From NCBI GenBank assembly GCA_937900695.1, contig CALCFD010000024.1, positions 1 through 40,584 on the forward strand: a stretch of DNA of 40,584 bases, given 5' to 3'. Below, piece by piece: positions 22,897 through 32,038 of the stretch (position 1 is the first letter of the stretch; each line of letters starts with the position of its first letter). The translations under genes and the position numbers were made by a program. This DNA comes from an uncultured Eubacterium sp. GTDB taxonomy: Bacteria; Bacillota; Clostridia; Peptostreptococcales; Anaerovoracaceae. The notes under the pieces are model-generated. The model saw nothing but the letters and a program-made list of their open reading frames with translations. It made no database searches and was not told where the DNA came from.

Positions 22897-24066
22897 ATGG
22901 GCGGAAGTTTTTTAGAATTTGAAATAACCAATGAAGGCAAGGCTAAAATCATAGTTGTTGGTGTTGGTGGAGGCGGATGTAACGCTGTGAACCGTATGAT
23001 TGAAGCTGAGTTAAGAAATGTTGACTTCATTGCTGTAAATACAGATAAACAGGATTTAGATATTTGTAAAGCTGAAGTAAAGCTACAGATAGGTGAAAAG
23101 CTTACTAAGGGTCTTGGTGCAGGTGGAAACCCTGAAGTTGGTCAAAGATCTGCAGAAGAAAATATCGAAGATATTACAAGACTATTAAGTGGAGCTGACA
23201 TGGTGTTTGTAACTTGCGGTATGGGAGGCGGCACAGGAACAGGTGCAGCACCTATAGTTGCTAAGGTTGCTAAGGATATGGGTATTCTTACTGTTGGTGT
23301 TGTAACAAAACCATTTACTTTTGAAGGCAGAAGAAGATCTGAACATGCTGAAATGGGCATAAAGTTTTTGAAGAAATTTGTGGATTCAATAGTTATAGTA
23401 CCAAACGATAGATTACTAGATATTGCTGAACCTAATACTACTATGATCGAAGCTTTACGTATGGCTGACGAAGTACTAAAGCAGGGCGTTCAGTCAATTA
23501 CTGAATTAATCGGTGATAACAGCCTTATTAACGCCGACTTTGCCGATGTACAGACTGTAATGAGAGACAGAGGTGTTGCTCATATGGGTATTGGTATTGG
23601 TAAAGGTGATAACAAGGTTAAGGATGCTGTTACAAACGCAGTTGAAAGTCCACTACTTGAAACTACTGTAGCAGGAGCTAAGGCAATCCTATTAAATATC
23701 GCAGGTGGTTACGATATGGGTATGCTTGATGTAAATGATGCTGCTAATCAGATCCAAAACGTAGCTGATAAGGATGCTATCATTATCTTTGGTACTTCAG
23801 TTAAGGAAGAACTTAAAGATGAAATGCGTATAACTGTAATAGCTACTGGTTTTGAAAATAGACCAAGCAATTATTCAGATGTACAGACATTTGATGAAGA
23901 AATTGAAGAGCAGGAAAAAGCAAGCGGTAAAGAAACTAAAGATGAAACATTTGCAGATGGAACACCAAAGAAACAGACTTTGCGTGAAGTTTTAGTTGAT
24001 TTAGATCAGAATACAACACCATCAAGACCGTCATCAAAATTTGATATTCCATCATTTTTAAAATAG
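22897..24066 (+). CDS. ftsZ: Cell division GTPase FtsZ
   Basis: The tubulin-like GTPase that polymerises into the division ring. The 389-residue protein has VVGVGGGGCNAVNRM at the N-terminus, the tubulin signature CGMGGGTGTGAAPIVA (about residues 107-122), and NTTMIEALRMADEVLKQGV. A variable acidic linker (about 325-375) leads to the conserved C-terminal peptide FDIPSFLK, which binds partners such as SepF, FtsA or ZapA. GGGAGGA lies 9 bases before the ATG. ftsA is not adjacent; a terminator follows. Confidence 0.98.
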   Translation: MGGSFLEFEITNEGKAKIIVVGVGGGGCNAVNRMIEAELRNVDFIAVNTDKQDLDICKAEVKLQIGEKLTKGLGAGGNPEVGQRSAEENIEDITRLLSGADMVFVTCGMGGGTGTGAAPIVAKVAKDMGILTVGVVTKPFTFEGRRRSEHAEMGIKFLKKFVDSIVIVPNDRLLDIAEPNTTMIEALRMADEVLKQGVQSITELIGDNSLINADFADVQTVMRDRGVAHMGIGIGKGDNKVKDAVTNAVESPLLETTVAGAKAILLNIAGGYDMGMLDVNDAANQIQNVADKDAIIIFGTSVKEELKDEMRITVIATGFENRPSNYSDVQTFDEEIEEQEKASGKETKDETFADGTPKKQTLREVLVDLDQNTTPSRPSSKFDIPSFLK

Positions 24067-24082
24067 ATTAGTTGTAAAATAA

Positions 24083-24110
24083 AAAAGCCGGCGCTAAAAC
24101 CGGCTTTTCT
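24083..24110 (+). terminator. Intrinsic terminator after ftsZ
   Basis: AAAAGCCGG (24083-24091) pairs with CCGGCTTTT (24100-24108) around an 8-base loop. It closes the division and cell-wall cluster. Confidence 0.88.
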
Positions 24111-24137
24111 AATAAAAAGAAAGGCTTATATAAATAT

Positions 24138-24914
24138 ATGAAGATTATTACCTCAAAGGACAATAAAATATATAAGCAGTGTCAAGCACTCACTTCAAAA
24201 AAGCACAGAGATAAAATGGGGCTTTATATTGTTGAGGGCGAAAAACTGGTAAAGGAAGCCTATGATGCAGGCATGATAGAGCTTATAATATATGACGCAG
24301 ACTACTCTAAAGGTATCCATTACCAAGGGGTGGATATAGTCTTTATGATGGGTAAGCTTTTTGAAAAGCTTGCCCAAACAGAAACAAGCCAAGGCGTTTT
24401 AGCTATTGTAAAGAAAAAAATATATACGAAGGAAGAATTTAGCCAAATAATAAACGAAGGTACAGGAAATGTTGTAGTTTTAGATAGGTTGCAAGATCCT
24501 GGAAATATTGGAACCATAATAAGAACAGCTGATGCAGCTTCATATAGTGGCATGGTTTGTCTTAAGGGAACTGGAGATGTTTACTCTCCAAAGGTTGTTA
24601 GAGCTGCGGCAGGTTCTGTTTTAAGATTACCAATCTACTTTGTAAAAGACGAAGAAGAAGCGGTAGATTTCTTAAAAGAAAATAGCAAAATGATAGTTGG
24701 CACTGCCTTTAATACTGATAAGTATTATTACGACGTAGATTTAACTGAAAACGTTGGACTTGTAATAGGTAATGAAGGCAACGGTATGAGTGAAAAATTT
24801 ATACAAGATGCGGATGTAAATGTTAAGATTCCTATGAGACAGCCAGTTGATTCGCTAAATGCGGCAGTGGCAGCAGGAATTTTAATGTATCAATCGAAAG
24901 GAAAGGTAAAATAG
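24138..24914 (+). CDS. SpoU/TrmH-family RNA 2'-O-methyltransferase
   Basis: A 258-residue SAM-dependent methyltransferase of the SPOUT class acting on rRNA or tRNA ribose. The N-terminal substrate-binding domain reads YIVEGEKLVKEA; the knotted catalytic domain has VVLDRLQDPGNIGTIIRTAD, VIGNEGNGMSE and IPMRQPVDSLNAAVAAGIL, the three SpoU motifs. Its place directly before pheS is common in Firmicutes. The precise nucleotide modified cannot be read from sequence. It begins shortly after the ftsZ terminator. Confidence 0.9.
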   Translation: MKIITSKDNKIYKQCQALTSKKHRDKMGLYIVEGEKLVKEAYDAGMIELIIYDADYSKGIHYQGVDIVFMMGKLFEKLAQTETSQGVLAIVKKKIYTKEEFSQIINEGTGNVVVLDRLQDPGNIGTIIRTADAASYSGMVCLKGTGDVYSPKVVRAAAGSVLRLPIYFVKDEEEAVDFLKENSKMIVGTAFNTDKYYYDVDLTENVGLVIGNEGNGMSEKFIQDADVNVKIPMRQPVDSLNAAVAAGILMYQSKGKVK

Positions 24915-24917
24915 GCC

Positions 24918-25940
24918 ATGCAAAATAAATTAAATGAAATCTTAGAAAGAGCAAAAGCAGAAGTTGCTCAGGCAAAGGTATTAAATGAAATAAATGATTG
25001 TCGAATTAAGTATTTAGGTAAAAAGGGTGAAATCACTGCTATTATGAAGAGCATGGGTAAACTAACTCCTGAAGAAAAAAAGGAATTAGGAAAGGCTGCA
25101 AATACAGTGAGAGCAGAAGTAGAAACACTTATTAATAAAAAGATGGAAGCTATTAAAAAGGCTGAAAAAGAAGCACGTTTAGCTGCAGAAGTAATAGATG
25201 TTACAGAACCAGCTAAGCCTGTAGTTAGAGGAGTTAAGCATCCTATTACTCAGGTAATCGATGAAATCGTAGGTATTTTCCAATCTATGGGATACTCAGT
25301 TTACGAAGGACCGGACATCGATAGTGTATATAATACATTTGATGCTCTTAACTCACCGGATACACATCCAGCAAGAGATATGAGCGATACATTTTATGTA
25401 AATAAAAACACTGTTTTAAGACCACATACATCATCTGCAGAAGTAAGGGCAGAAAAAGAATTAAATTTACCATATAAAATTGTAATTCCTGGTAGATGTT
25501 ATAGATGTGACACACCTGATGCGACACACTCACATACATTCCATCAGATTGAAATGATGGTTGTAGGTGAAGATGTAAACATGTCACAGCTAAAAGGTTC
25601 TTTAGATTATATGGCTAAACAGTTATTTGGACCAGAAACTAAGACTAAATTTAGACCTCATCATTTCCCATTTACAGAGCCAAGTGCTGAAATGGATGTA
25701 TCTTGTTTCAACTGTGGAGGTAAAGGATGTAATGTTTGTAAGGGAAGTGGCTGGATTGAAATTTTAGGCTGCGGTGTTACTCATCCACATGTTCACCAAG
25801 CTGGTGGAATCGATACTGAAAAGTATACAGGATTTGCTGTAGGAATGGGTGTAGAGAGAATTGCGATGCTGAAGTACGGTATTGAAGATATCAGACTTCT
25901 ATTCGAAAACGACATGAGATTTATCAATCAGTTCAAATAG
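24918..25940 (+). CDS. pheS: Phenylalanine--tRNA ligase alpha subunit
   Basis: Catalytic subunit of the alpha2beta2 enzyme that charges tRNA-Phe. The 340-residue protein has an N-terminal coiled coil (residues 1-85) that contacts tRNA and a class II core with HPARDMSDTFYV, LRPHTSSAEVR (motif 2 region), FHQIEMMVVGEDV and GMGVERIAMLKYGI (motif 3). It starts 3 bases after the methyltransferase gene and is followed by pheT after 13 bases. I saw no T-box leader; the upstream gene leaves no room for one. Confidence 0.97.
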   Translation: MQNKLNEILERAKAEVAQAKVLNEINDCRIKYLGKKGEITAIMKSMGKLTPEEKKELGKAANTVRAEVETLINKKMEAIKKAEKEARLAAEVIDVTEPAKPVVRGVKHPITQVIDEIVGIFQSMGYSVYEGPDIDSVYNTFDALNSPDTHPARDMSDTFYVNKNTVLRPHTSSAEVRAEKELNLPYKIVIPGRCYRCDTPDATHSHTFHQIEMMVVGEDVNMSQLKGSLDYMAKQLFGPETKTKFRPHHFPFTEPSAEMDVSCFNCGGKGCNVCKGSGWIEILGCGVTHPHVHQAGGIDTEKYTGFAVGMGVERIAMLKYGIEDIRLLFENDMRFINQFK

Positions 25941-25953
25941 GAGGTTTAATAAT

Positions 25954-28530
25954 ATGTTAGTTTCATTAAATTGGATTAAAGATTATGTAGATATAGATGG
26001 TGTTTCAGCGAAAGAATACTGTGACAAGATGATTATGTCAGGTTCTAATCTTGAAACATGTGAAGAATTAGGTTGTGGTATCGAAGGTGTTAAATTAGGT
26101 AAAATTTTAAAGATTGAAAAACATCCAGATGCTGATAAATTAGTAGTTTGCAAAATTGATGTTGGTGAAGATGAACCAGTTCAGATTGTAACAGGTGCAC
26201 CAAATGTATTTGAAGGAGCATTTGTACCAGTGGCTGTTGACGGAAGTCGTATTCCGGGACCTTTACATGGTAAGCCAAAAGTTGAAGGTGGAGTAGTTAT
26301 TAGTAAAGGTGCCTTAAGAGGTGTTGAATCATGTGGTATGCTTTGCTCAGCATCAGAATTAGGTTATGATGATAAGGTTGCTCCTATGGCGTCTAAAGAT
26401 GGTATATGGATTTTAGATGATGATTGGTCAGAAAAGGTAGGAATGGATTTTGTAGAAGCTTTAGAGCTTAAAGATTATAAAATCGATTTTGAAATTACAC
26501 CAAATAGACCTGATTGTCTATCAATGATTGGTATGGCAAGAGAAACTGCTGCAACATTTGATAGAGAACTTAAATATCCTGATACTTCATGTAATACTAT
26601 CGGCGAAAATGCTGCTGACTATATCAGCGTTGAAGTTAAGTCAGATTTATGCAAAAGATATACAGCTAGAGTTATTAAAGATGTAAAAATTGCTCAGTCA
26701 CCATGGTGGTTACAAAAGAGACTTATGGCTGCAGGTATGAGACCTATAAATAATATGGTTGATATTACTAATTTTGTAATGCTTGAATACGGTCAGCCAC
26801 TTCACGCATTTGATATTAACAGCATATCAGGAAACAAGATTGTTGTAGATGTTGCAAGCGAAGGGGAAAATTTCACTACACTAGATGGCAATGAAAGAAT
26901 TTTAGATGGCGAAATGCTTATGATTAAAGATGCTGAAAAATCAATTGCTATCGCAGGTGTTATGGGTGGTTTAAACTCAGAAATTATGGGAGATACTGAT
27001 ACAGTAATTATCGAATCAGCAAATTTTGTTGGTTCAAGTGTAAGACAGACTTCAAAGAAATTAGCTTTGAGAACAGAGTCTTCAGGAAGATATGAAAAAG
27101 GTATCGATCCGAACTTATGTGAAGATGCAGCAGATAGAGTTTGTCACCTAATTGAGCTACTAGGTTGTGGTAAAGTTGTAGAAGGTTCAGTAGATGTATA
27201 TAAAGAGCCTGAGGTTGCTCCAACAGTAAAAGCTAGAGTTAGTAGAATTAACAAGGTTATAGGTATTGACATTTCTCGTGAAGAAATGGTTAAAATGCTA
27301 GAAAAACTAGAAATGAAAGTTGAAGGAGAAGGAGACATACTTCTTGTAACTGCTCCAACAATAAGACAAGATATTTTAGAAGAAGTAGATATTGTAGAAG
27401 AAATAGCAAGAATGTATGGCTATGATAATGTTCCTATGACTCTTCCAGAAACTGTAACTAAATCACAGTTCTCAAAGAGCTGGACTATTAGAAACTTAAC
27501 AAGAGATGTTTTATGCGGAATGGGAGCTAATGAAATTCAGACATTCTCATTTATCAATAATAAGATTTTAGACGCCGTAGGTATCGAAGAAGATTCTTGG
27601 GAAAGAAATATGGTTGAGCTTATTAATCCTATGGGAGAAGATACAGCTGCTATGAGAACATTTTTAACACCAGGTATGCTTGAAGTACTAGGAAGAAATT
27701 ACTCAAGAAATATCGAAAGTGTAAAAGCTTATGAAATAGGTATTACATATATGAATAACTTAATTGATGAGGATGGTTTACCTGATGAATCACATAATCT
27801 ATCTGTCGGTGTTTATGGACCAGATGAAGACTTCTTTACACTTAAAGGTATGGTTGTGGAACTTCTAAATGTATTAGGTATTAGAGGTGTTGAGTTTATC
27901 GCTGAAAGTCAATATGGTGTATATCATCCAGGTAGATGTGCAAGAATCGTTTTAGATATAGATGATGGTAGCAGAAGAGAAGCTATCTTAGAAAATCTAA
28001 ATGAAAAACTAGAAAATAATGATGGCACTCTTATTGATGAAGAACTTCAGGTTATGAGAGATTTAGTTCAGGCTATTACATTAAGTGCAGGTGAAGGCCC
28101 AATAGAGTTAGGTATCATGGGAGAAGTTCATCCTGATGTAGCAGAAAGATTTGGTATTGGTACTAGGGCATACTGCTGTGAATTATTCTTTGATCAGTTA
28201 GTAGAAATGGCAAGCAATGAAGTTCACTATGCACCATTACCTAAATTCCCATCAACTTCAAGAGATATTGCTATCTTAGTTGACGAAAATGTTGCTGTTG
28301 GACAAATTATAAAAGCCATCAAGGCTCATGGAAATAATATTCTTGAAGATGTAAAGTTATTTGATATCTACAGAGGTGAACAGGTAGAAGAAGGCAAGAA
28401 GAGTGTAGCAATTTCATTAACTTACAGACATCCAGAAAAAACACTTACAGATGAGGAAACTGGAGCTGTACATGAAGATATTTTAAATACATTAAATGAA
28501 AAATTTGATGCTGTACTAAGAGAAATGTAG
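25954..28530 (+). CDS. pheT: Phenylalanine--tRNA ligase beta subunit
   Basis: The partner subunit, 858 residues, somewhat longer than the roughly 800 usual in Firmicutes. Domains in order: EMAP-II-like tRNA-binding domain (about 40-155, with ILKIEKHPDADKLVVCKI), B3/4 editing domain (FEITPNRPDCLSMIGMARE and on), B5 domain, the inactive class II core, and the C-terminal anticodon-binding domain (PKFPSTSRDIAILVDENV onward). The ribosome binding site AGGAGG precedes the ATG. Confidence 0.97.
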   Translation: MLVSLNWIKDYVDIDGVSAKEYCDKMIMSGSNLETCEELGCGIEGVKLGKILKIEKHPDADKLVVCKIDVGEDEPVQIVTGAPNVFEGAFVPVAVDGSRIPGPLHGKPKVEGGVVISKGALRGVESCGMLCSASELGYDDKVAPMASKDGIWILDDDWSEKVGMDFVEALELKDYKIDFEITPNRPDCLSMIGMARETAATFDRELKYPDTSCNTIGENAADYISVEVKSDLCKRYTARVIKDVKIAQSPWWLQKRLMAAGMRPINNMVDITNFVMLEYGQPLHAFDINSISGNKIVVDVASEGENFTTLDGNERILDGEMLMIKDAEKSIAIAGVMGGLNSEIMGDTDTVIIESANFVGSSVRQTSKKLALRTESSGRYEKGIDPNLCEDAADRVCHLIELLGCGKVVEGSVDVYKEPEVAPTVKARVSRINKVIGIDISREEMVKMLEKLEMKVEGEGDILLVTAPTIRQDILEEVDIVEEIARMYGYDNVPMTLPETVTKSQFSKSWTIRNLTRDVLCGMGANEIQTFSFINNKILDAVGIEEDSWERNMVELINPMGEDTAAMRTFLTPGMLEVLGRNYSRNIESVKAYEIGITYMNNLIDEDGLPDESHNLSVGVYGPDEDFFTLKGMVVELLNVLGIRGVEFIAESQYGVYHPGRCARIVLDIDDGSRREAILENLNEKLENNDGTLIDEELQVMRDLVQAITLSAGEGPIELGIMGEVHPDVAERFGIGTRAYCCELFFDQLVEMASNEVHYAPLPKFPSTSRDIAILVDENVAVGQIIKAIKAHGNNILEDVKLFDIYRGEQVEEGKKSVAISLTYRHPEKTLTDEETGAVHEDILNTLNEKFDAVLREM

Positions 28531-28540
28531 GAGGCAATTA

Positions 28541-29098
28541 ATGAGCAATAAAGTAACTGTAAATATTTTTGGACAGGAATATACTATTGCTGGTGAAGAA
28601 TCTCAAGATAGAATTATTCAAGTAGCATCTTGGGTTGATAGTAAAATGAGAGAAATTGAAGAGGCAGTAGGTAATGCGCTTCCTACTTCATCTATGGCTG
28701 TGCTATCAGCTGTAAATATTGCCAATGAATTATTTCAATGTAAGGATGAGCTAGAAGAAAATAAAAAAGTTTCAAGTCAGCTAGAAGGCGATATACAGCA
28801 TTATATCCAGCTTTGGGATGAATCCAAAAAAAATTTCCTAGAGTATAAGGAAGAAAACATTGCAATCCAAAAGGAAAAAGAACAGCTTATGATTAAGCTT
28901 CAGGCTAAGGATAAGGAAATAGAAAAGATTTTACAGGGACAAGGAAGTATTAAAGAAGAAATTCAAAAGGGTACTGAAGCTCAATTAAAATCTGCTGAAG
29001 CGAAATATAAGGACTTGGAAAACAATTTCTTTGACTTACAGATGGAAAATATAAGAATTAAAAGTGAATTAGAAAAATTAAGAGGTAAGATGAAATAA
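28541..29098 (+). CDS. zapA: ZapA-like cell division protein with long coiled coil
   Basis: The N-terminal 90 residues match ZapA, which bundles FtsZ filaments: VTVNIFGQEYTIAGEESQDR, then ASWVDSKMREIEEAVGN. The remaining half is a long, highly charged coiled coil (about 95-185), making the protein nearly twice the size of typical ZapA. It lies between pheT and mutS2, as in many Firmicutes. The ribosome binding site is GGAGG. The extended coil may reach other divisome parts; that is inference. Confidence 0.87.
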   Translation: MSNKVTVNIFGQEYTIAGEESQDRIIQVASWVDSKMREIEEAVGNALPTSSMAVLSAVNIANELFQCKDELEENKKVSSQLEGDIQHYIQLWDESKKNFLEYKEENIAIQKEKEQLMIKLQAKDKEIEKILQGQGSIKEEIQKGTEAQLKSAEAKYKDLENNFFDLQMENIRIKSELEKLRGKMK

Positions 29099-31477
29099 AT
29101 GAACGAAAAAGCTATGAAGGTTTTGGAGTACAATAAAATCATTGAGCTTTTAAAAGGACAGGCAGGCTCTGAGATGACACGTAAAATCATCTCAGAGCTT
29201 AAGCCGTTTACAGACCCAAGGGTAATTAGGACCGTTTTAGAAGAAACAGACGAGGCTGTGAAGCTGATAACTTATAAAGGACCACTGCCTCTTGGGAATT
29301 TTTATGATATAAAATCTTCTGTTGTATTTGCTCAAAAAGGTGGAACACTAAATATGAAGCAGCTACTTCAGATTCTTTATAACATGAGAATTACGGCAAA
29401 TGTCATAACATGGCTTAAAGGTGATGTACCACCTTTACCAATACTCCAGTCGTTGGTAGAGGTTCTTGCTGTATTTAAGGACTTAGCAGAAGAAATAGAT
29501 AGATCTATAGAATCAGAAGATACTGTAAGTGATAATGCAAGTTCAGAGCTAAGAACAATTAGAAGAAGTATAGTAAGACAAAATGAAACTATTAAAAATA
29601 GAATAAATCAAATGATAAATAAGGCTGATAATCAGAGTATGCTTCAAGATGCAATCGTAACAGTTAGAGATGGTAGATATGTAATACCAGTAAAACAGGA
29701 ACATAGAAGCAAGTTTCCTGGTATTATTCACGACCAAAGTGCATCAGGAGCTACATTGTTTATAGAGCCTCAAGTTATAGTAAATTTAAATAACGAATTA
29801 AGAGAACTTGAAGTTGCCGAGCAAGTTGAAATCGAAAGAATTTTAGGAGAGCTATCTAGTAGAGTCGGTGAGCATGCAGCTCAGCTAAATAATAATCAGG
29901 AAATTTTAGTTCAGCTTGATTTAATTATGGCAAAAGGAAAGCTGGCTCATTTGCAGCACGGCGAATGTCCTAGTGTTAATGATGAAGGCGTTTTAAGGCT
30001 AAAGGAGGCTAGACATCCTTTAATAGATAGAAAAAAAGCAGTGCCTATTAATATAACTATAGGTGATAAATATAACACGCTAGTTGTTACAGGCCCTAAT
30101 ACAGGTGGAAAAACTGTGACTTTAAAGACGGCAGGGCTTTTATCTATGATGGCTCAAACAGGACTTCATATTCCTGCATCATCAGGAAGTACCATTCCTA
30201 TATACGAGAATATTTTTGCAGACATCGGTGATGAGCAGAGTATAGAACAGAGTTTATCTACATTTTCATCACATATGAAAAATATTGTAGATATAGTAGA
30301 TAAGGCATCTAATAAAACATTGATTTTACTAGATGAACTTGGTGCTGGTACCGATCCAACTGAGGGTGCTGCACTGGCTATTTCTATTCTTGAAACTTTG
30401 AGAAATAGAGGAGCTCAGATACTTGCAACAACTCATTATACTGAACTTAAAAAATATGCTATTGAAACTTCAGGTGTTGAAAATGCATCTATGGAATTTG
30501 ATATAGAAACTTTAAGTCCAACATATAAGTTGACTATAGGAATCCCAGGAAAATCAAATGCATTTGAAATATCAAAGAAGCTAGGGCTTCCTGGAGAAAT
30601 AATAGAGAAATCAAAAGCGTTACTAGAAGGTGGAGATATTAAATTTGAAGCCGTTTTAGAAGCTATTGAAGAAGATAAAAAAGCTGCAGAAGAAGAACGT
30701 GATGAAGCTATAATGATTAATATCCAAATGAAAAAGCAAAAGGAAGAAATGGATAAGCTTGAAAAACGTACGAAGGCTATGCAGGAAAAGATTATTAATG
30801 AAGCAAAAGAAGAAGCTAGATCGATGCTTGCAGAGGCTAAGGAAGTAAGCAAGAGTGTTCAACAGGAGCTTCGTGAGTTGGCAAAAATCGAAAGCTTAGG
30901 AGAAAGAAATAAGCGTCTTGATAGATCAAAGAGAAAAATTAAGGATGCAGCAGGTAGATATAAGGAAACAATAACGCGAGAAGAAAACGATAATCCTGTT
31001 TCTATTGATGATGTAAAGGTTGGAGATAGAGTTAAGGTTTTGACTATTAACCAAAATGGTGAAGTAATTGCACTTCCAGATAGCAAAGGCGAAATTATGG
31101 TACAAATTGGTATTATGAAAATGAAGTGCAAAGCTGAAGATCTTAAAATTATAATTGACGGAACTCAGAAAAAGAAAAAAACTAAAAGCTCTAAGGCAAG
31201 CTATGGTAGTCTTTATAAATCAAAATCCTATAGTATTTCGCCTACTTTAAATGTTCAAGGTCAAAATTTAGATGATGCCTTAGCAAATGTTGAAAAGTAC
31301 TTAGACGATGCGTTTATGGCGCACTTAGAAGAAGTTACAATTATTCACGGTAGAGGAGAGGGTATCCTTAAAAAAGGTATTCATAATATGCTAAAAAGAC
31401 ACAAACAAGTTAAGGACTTTAGAAAAGGAAGCTATAACGAAGGTGGCGAAGGAGTAACTATCGTAAAGCTAAAATAA
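29099..31477 (+). CDS. mutS2: MutS2 with C-terminal Smr domain
   Basis: A 792-residue MutS2, not a mismatch-repair MutS. In Firmicutes it limits recombination and, as RqcU, splits collided ribosomes. It lacks the mismatch-recognition domain. The ATPase core shows TGPNTGGKTVTLKTAGL (Walker A, about residues 331-347) and ILLDELGAGTDPTEGAA (Walker B and D-loop). A KOW-like segment near 640-690 and an Smr nuclease domain (about 715-792, with IIHGRGEGILKKGI) follow. The Smr LDxR position reads LNVQG here, so nuclease activity may be lacking. It begins right at the zapA stop. Confidence 0.95.
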   Translation: MNEKAMKVLEYNKIIELLKGQAGSEMTRKIISELKPFTDPRVIRTVLEETDEAVKLITYKGPLPLGNFYDIKSSVVFAQKGGTLNMKQLLQILYNMRITANVITWLKGDVPPLPILQSLVEVLAVFKDLAEEIDRSIESEDTVSDNASSELRTIRRSIVRQNETIKNRINQMINKADNQSMLQDAIVTVRDGRYVIPVKQEHRSKFPGIIHDQSASGATLFIEPQVIVNLNNELRELEVAEQVEIERILGELSSRVGEHAAQLNNNQEILVQLDLIMAKGKLAHLQHGECPSVNDEGVLRLKEARHPLIDRKKAVPINITIGDKYNTLVVTGPNTGGKTVTLKTAGLLSMMAQTGLHIPASSGSTIPIYENIFADIGDEQSIEQSLSTFSSHMKNIVDIVDKASNKTLILLDELGAGTDPTEGAALAISILETLRNRGAQILATTHYTELKKYAIETSGVENASMEFDIETLSPTYKLTIGIPGKSNAFEISKKLGLPGEIIEKSKALLEGGDIKFEAVLEAIEEDKKAAEEERDEAIMINIQMKKQKEEMDKLEKRTKAMQEKIINEAKEEARSMLAEAKEVSKSVQQELRELAKIESLGERNKRLDRSKRKIKDAAGRYKETITREENDNPVSIDDVKVGDRVKVLTINQNGEVIALPDSKGEIMVQIGIMKMKCKAEDLKIIIDGTQKKKKTKSSKASYGSLYKSKSYSISPTLNVQGQNLDDALANVEKYLDDAFMAHLEEVTIIHGRGEGILKKGIHNMLKRHKQVKDFRKGSYNEGGEGVTIVKLK

Positions 31478-31491
31478 AGGAGTAGTTAAGT

Positions 31492-32025
31492 ATGGATAAG
31501 GTTTTTATACGTGAAGGAAGACAGGAAGATATTGGAGCTATTGCTAAGATTTATGATGATTTTTTAGACTATGAAGCTATTAATGGAAGTAAGACTAATT
31601 GGATAAAAGGCGTTTATCCAACAGCTACTAATGCGCAAAAAGGTCTTGAAAATGGTACTTTGTATGTTGGAGAGCTAGATGGGAAGATTATTGGTAGTTA
31701 TGTGTTAAATCATGTGCAACCAGAAGAATACGCTAAACTTGATTGGGCGTTTTCAGGAGAAGGCGATGAGGTTATGGTTATTCATACTCTTTGTATTGAC
31801 GTAAATATTCAAGGAAAGCGTTTAGGAAAGCAGTTTATCGATTTTGCTATAGATTTTGCTCGTAAGCAAGGTTGCAAAACAATGAGACTAGACACATATG
31901 AGTTTAATGAGCCTGCAGCAAAATTGTATACTAAATATGGTTTTAGATATGTTGGTAAAACTGAATTTTTCTTTGAGCAGGCTATTTTGGAAAATTTAAT
32001 TTGTTTTGAATATAAATTAGACTAA
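31492..32025 (+). CDS. GNAT-family N-acetyltransferase
   Basis: A 177-residue acetyl-CoA-dependent transferase; substrate unknown. The motif A region is visible in HTLCIDVNIQGKRLGKQFID, and the C-terminal part MRLDTYEFNEPAAKLYTKYG is typical of the fold. AAGGAG precedes the start, 14 bases after mutS2, so it may read through from that operon. The segment with EYAKLDWAF lies between strands and may form the substrate site. Confidence 0.87.
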   Translation: MDKVFIREGRQEDIGAIAKIYDDFLDYEAINGSKTNWIKGVYPTATNAQKGLENGTLYVGELDGKIIGSYVLNHVQPEEYAKLDWAFSGEGDEVMVIHTLCIDVNIQGKRLGKQFIDFAIDFARKQGCKTMRLDTYEFNEPAAKLYTKYGFRYVGKTEFFFEQAILENLICFEYKLD

Positions 32026-32038
32026 AAGGATATAATTG

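Noticed and set aside
24780..24920. T-box leader ahead of pheS
   Set aside because: There are only 3 bases between the upstream gene and pheS, and no T-box motif was seen.
32036..32038. TTG start for the MATE transporter
   Set aside because: The ATG at 32039 lies one codon later with better spacing from AAAGGA.
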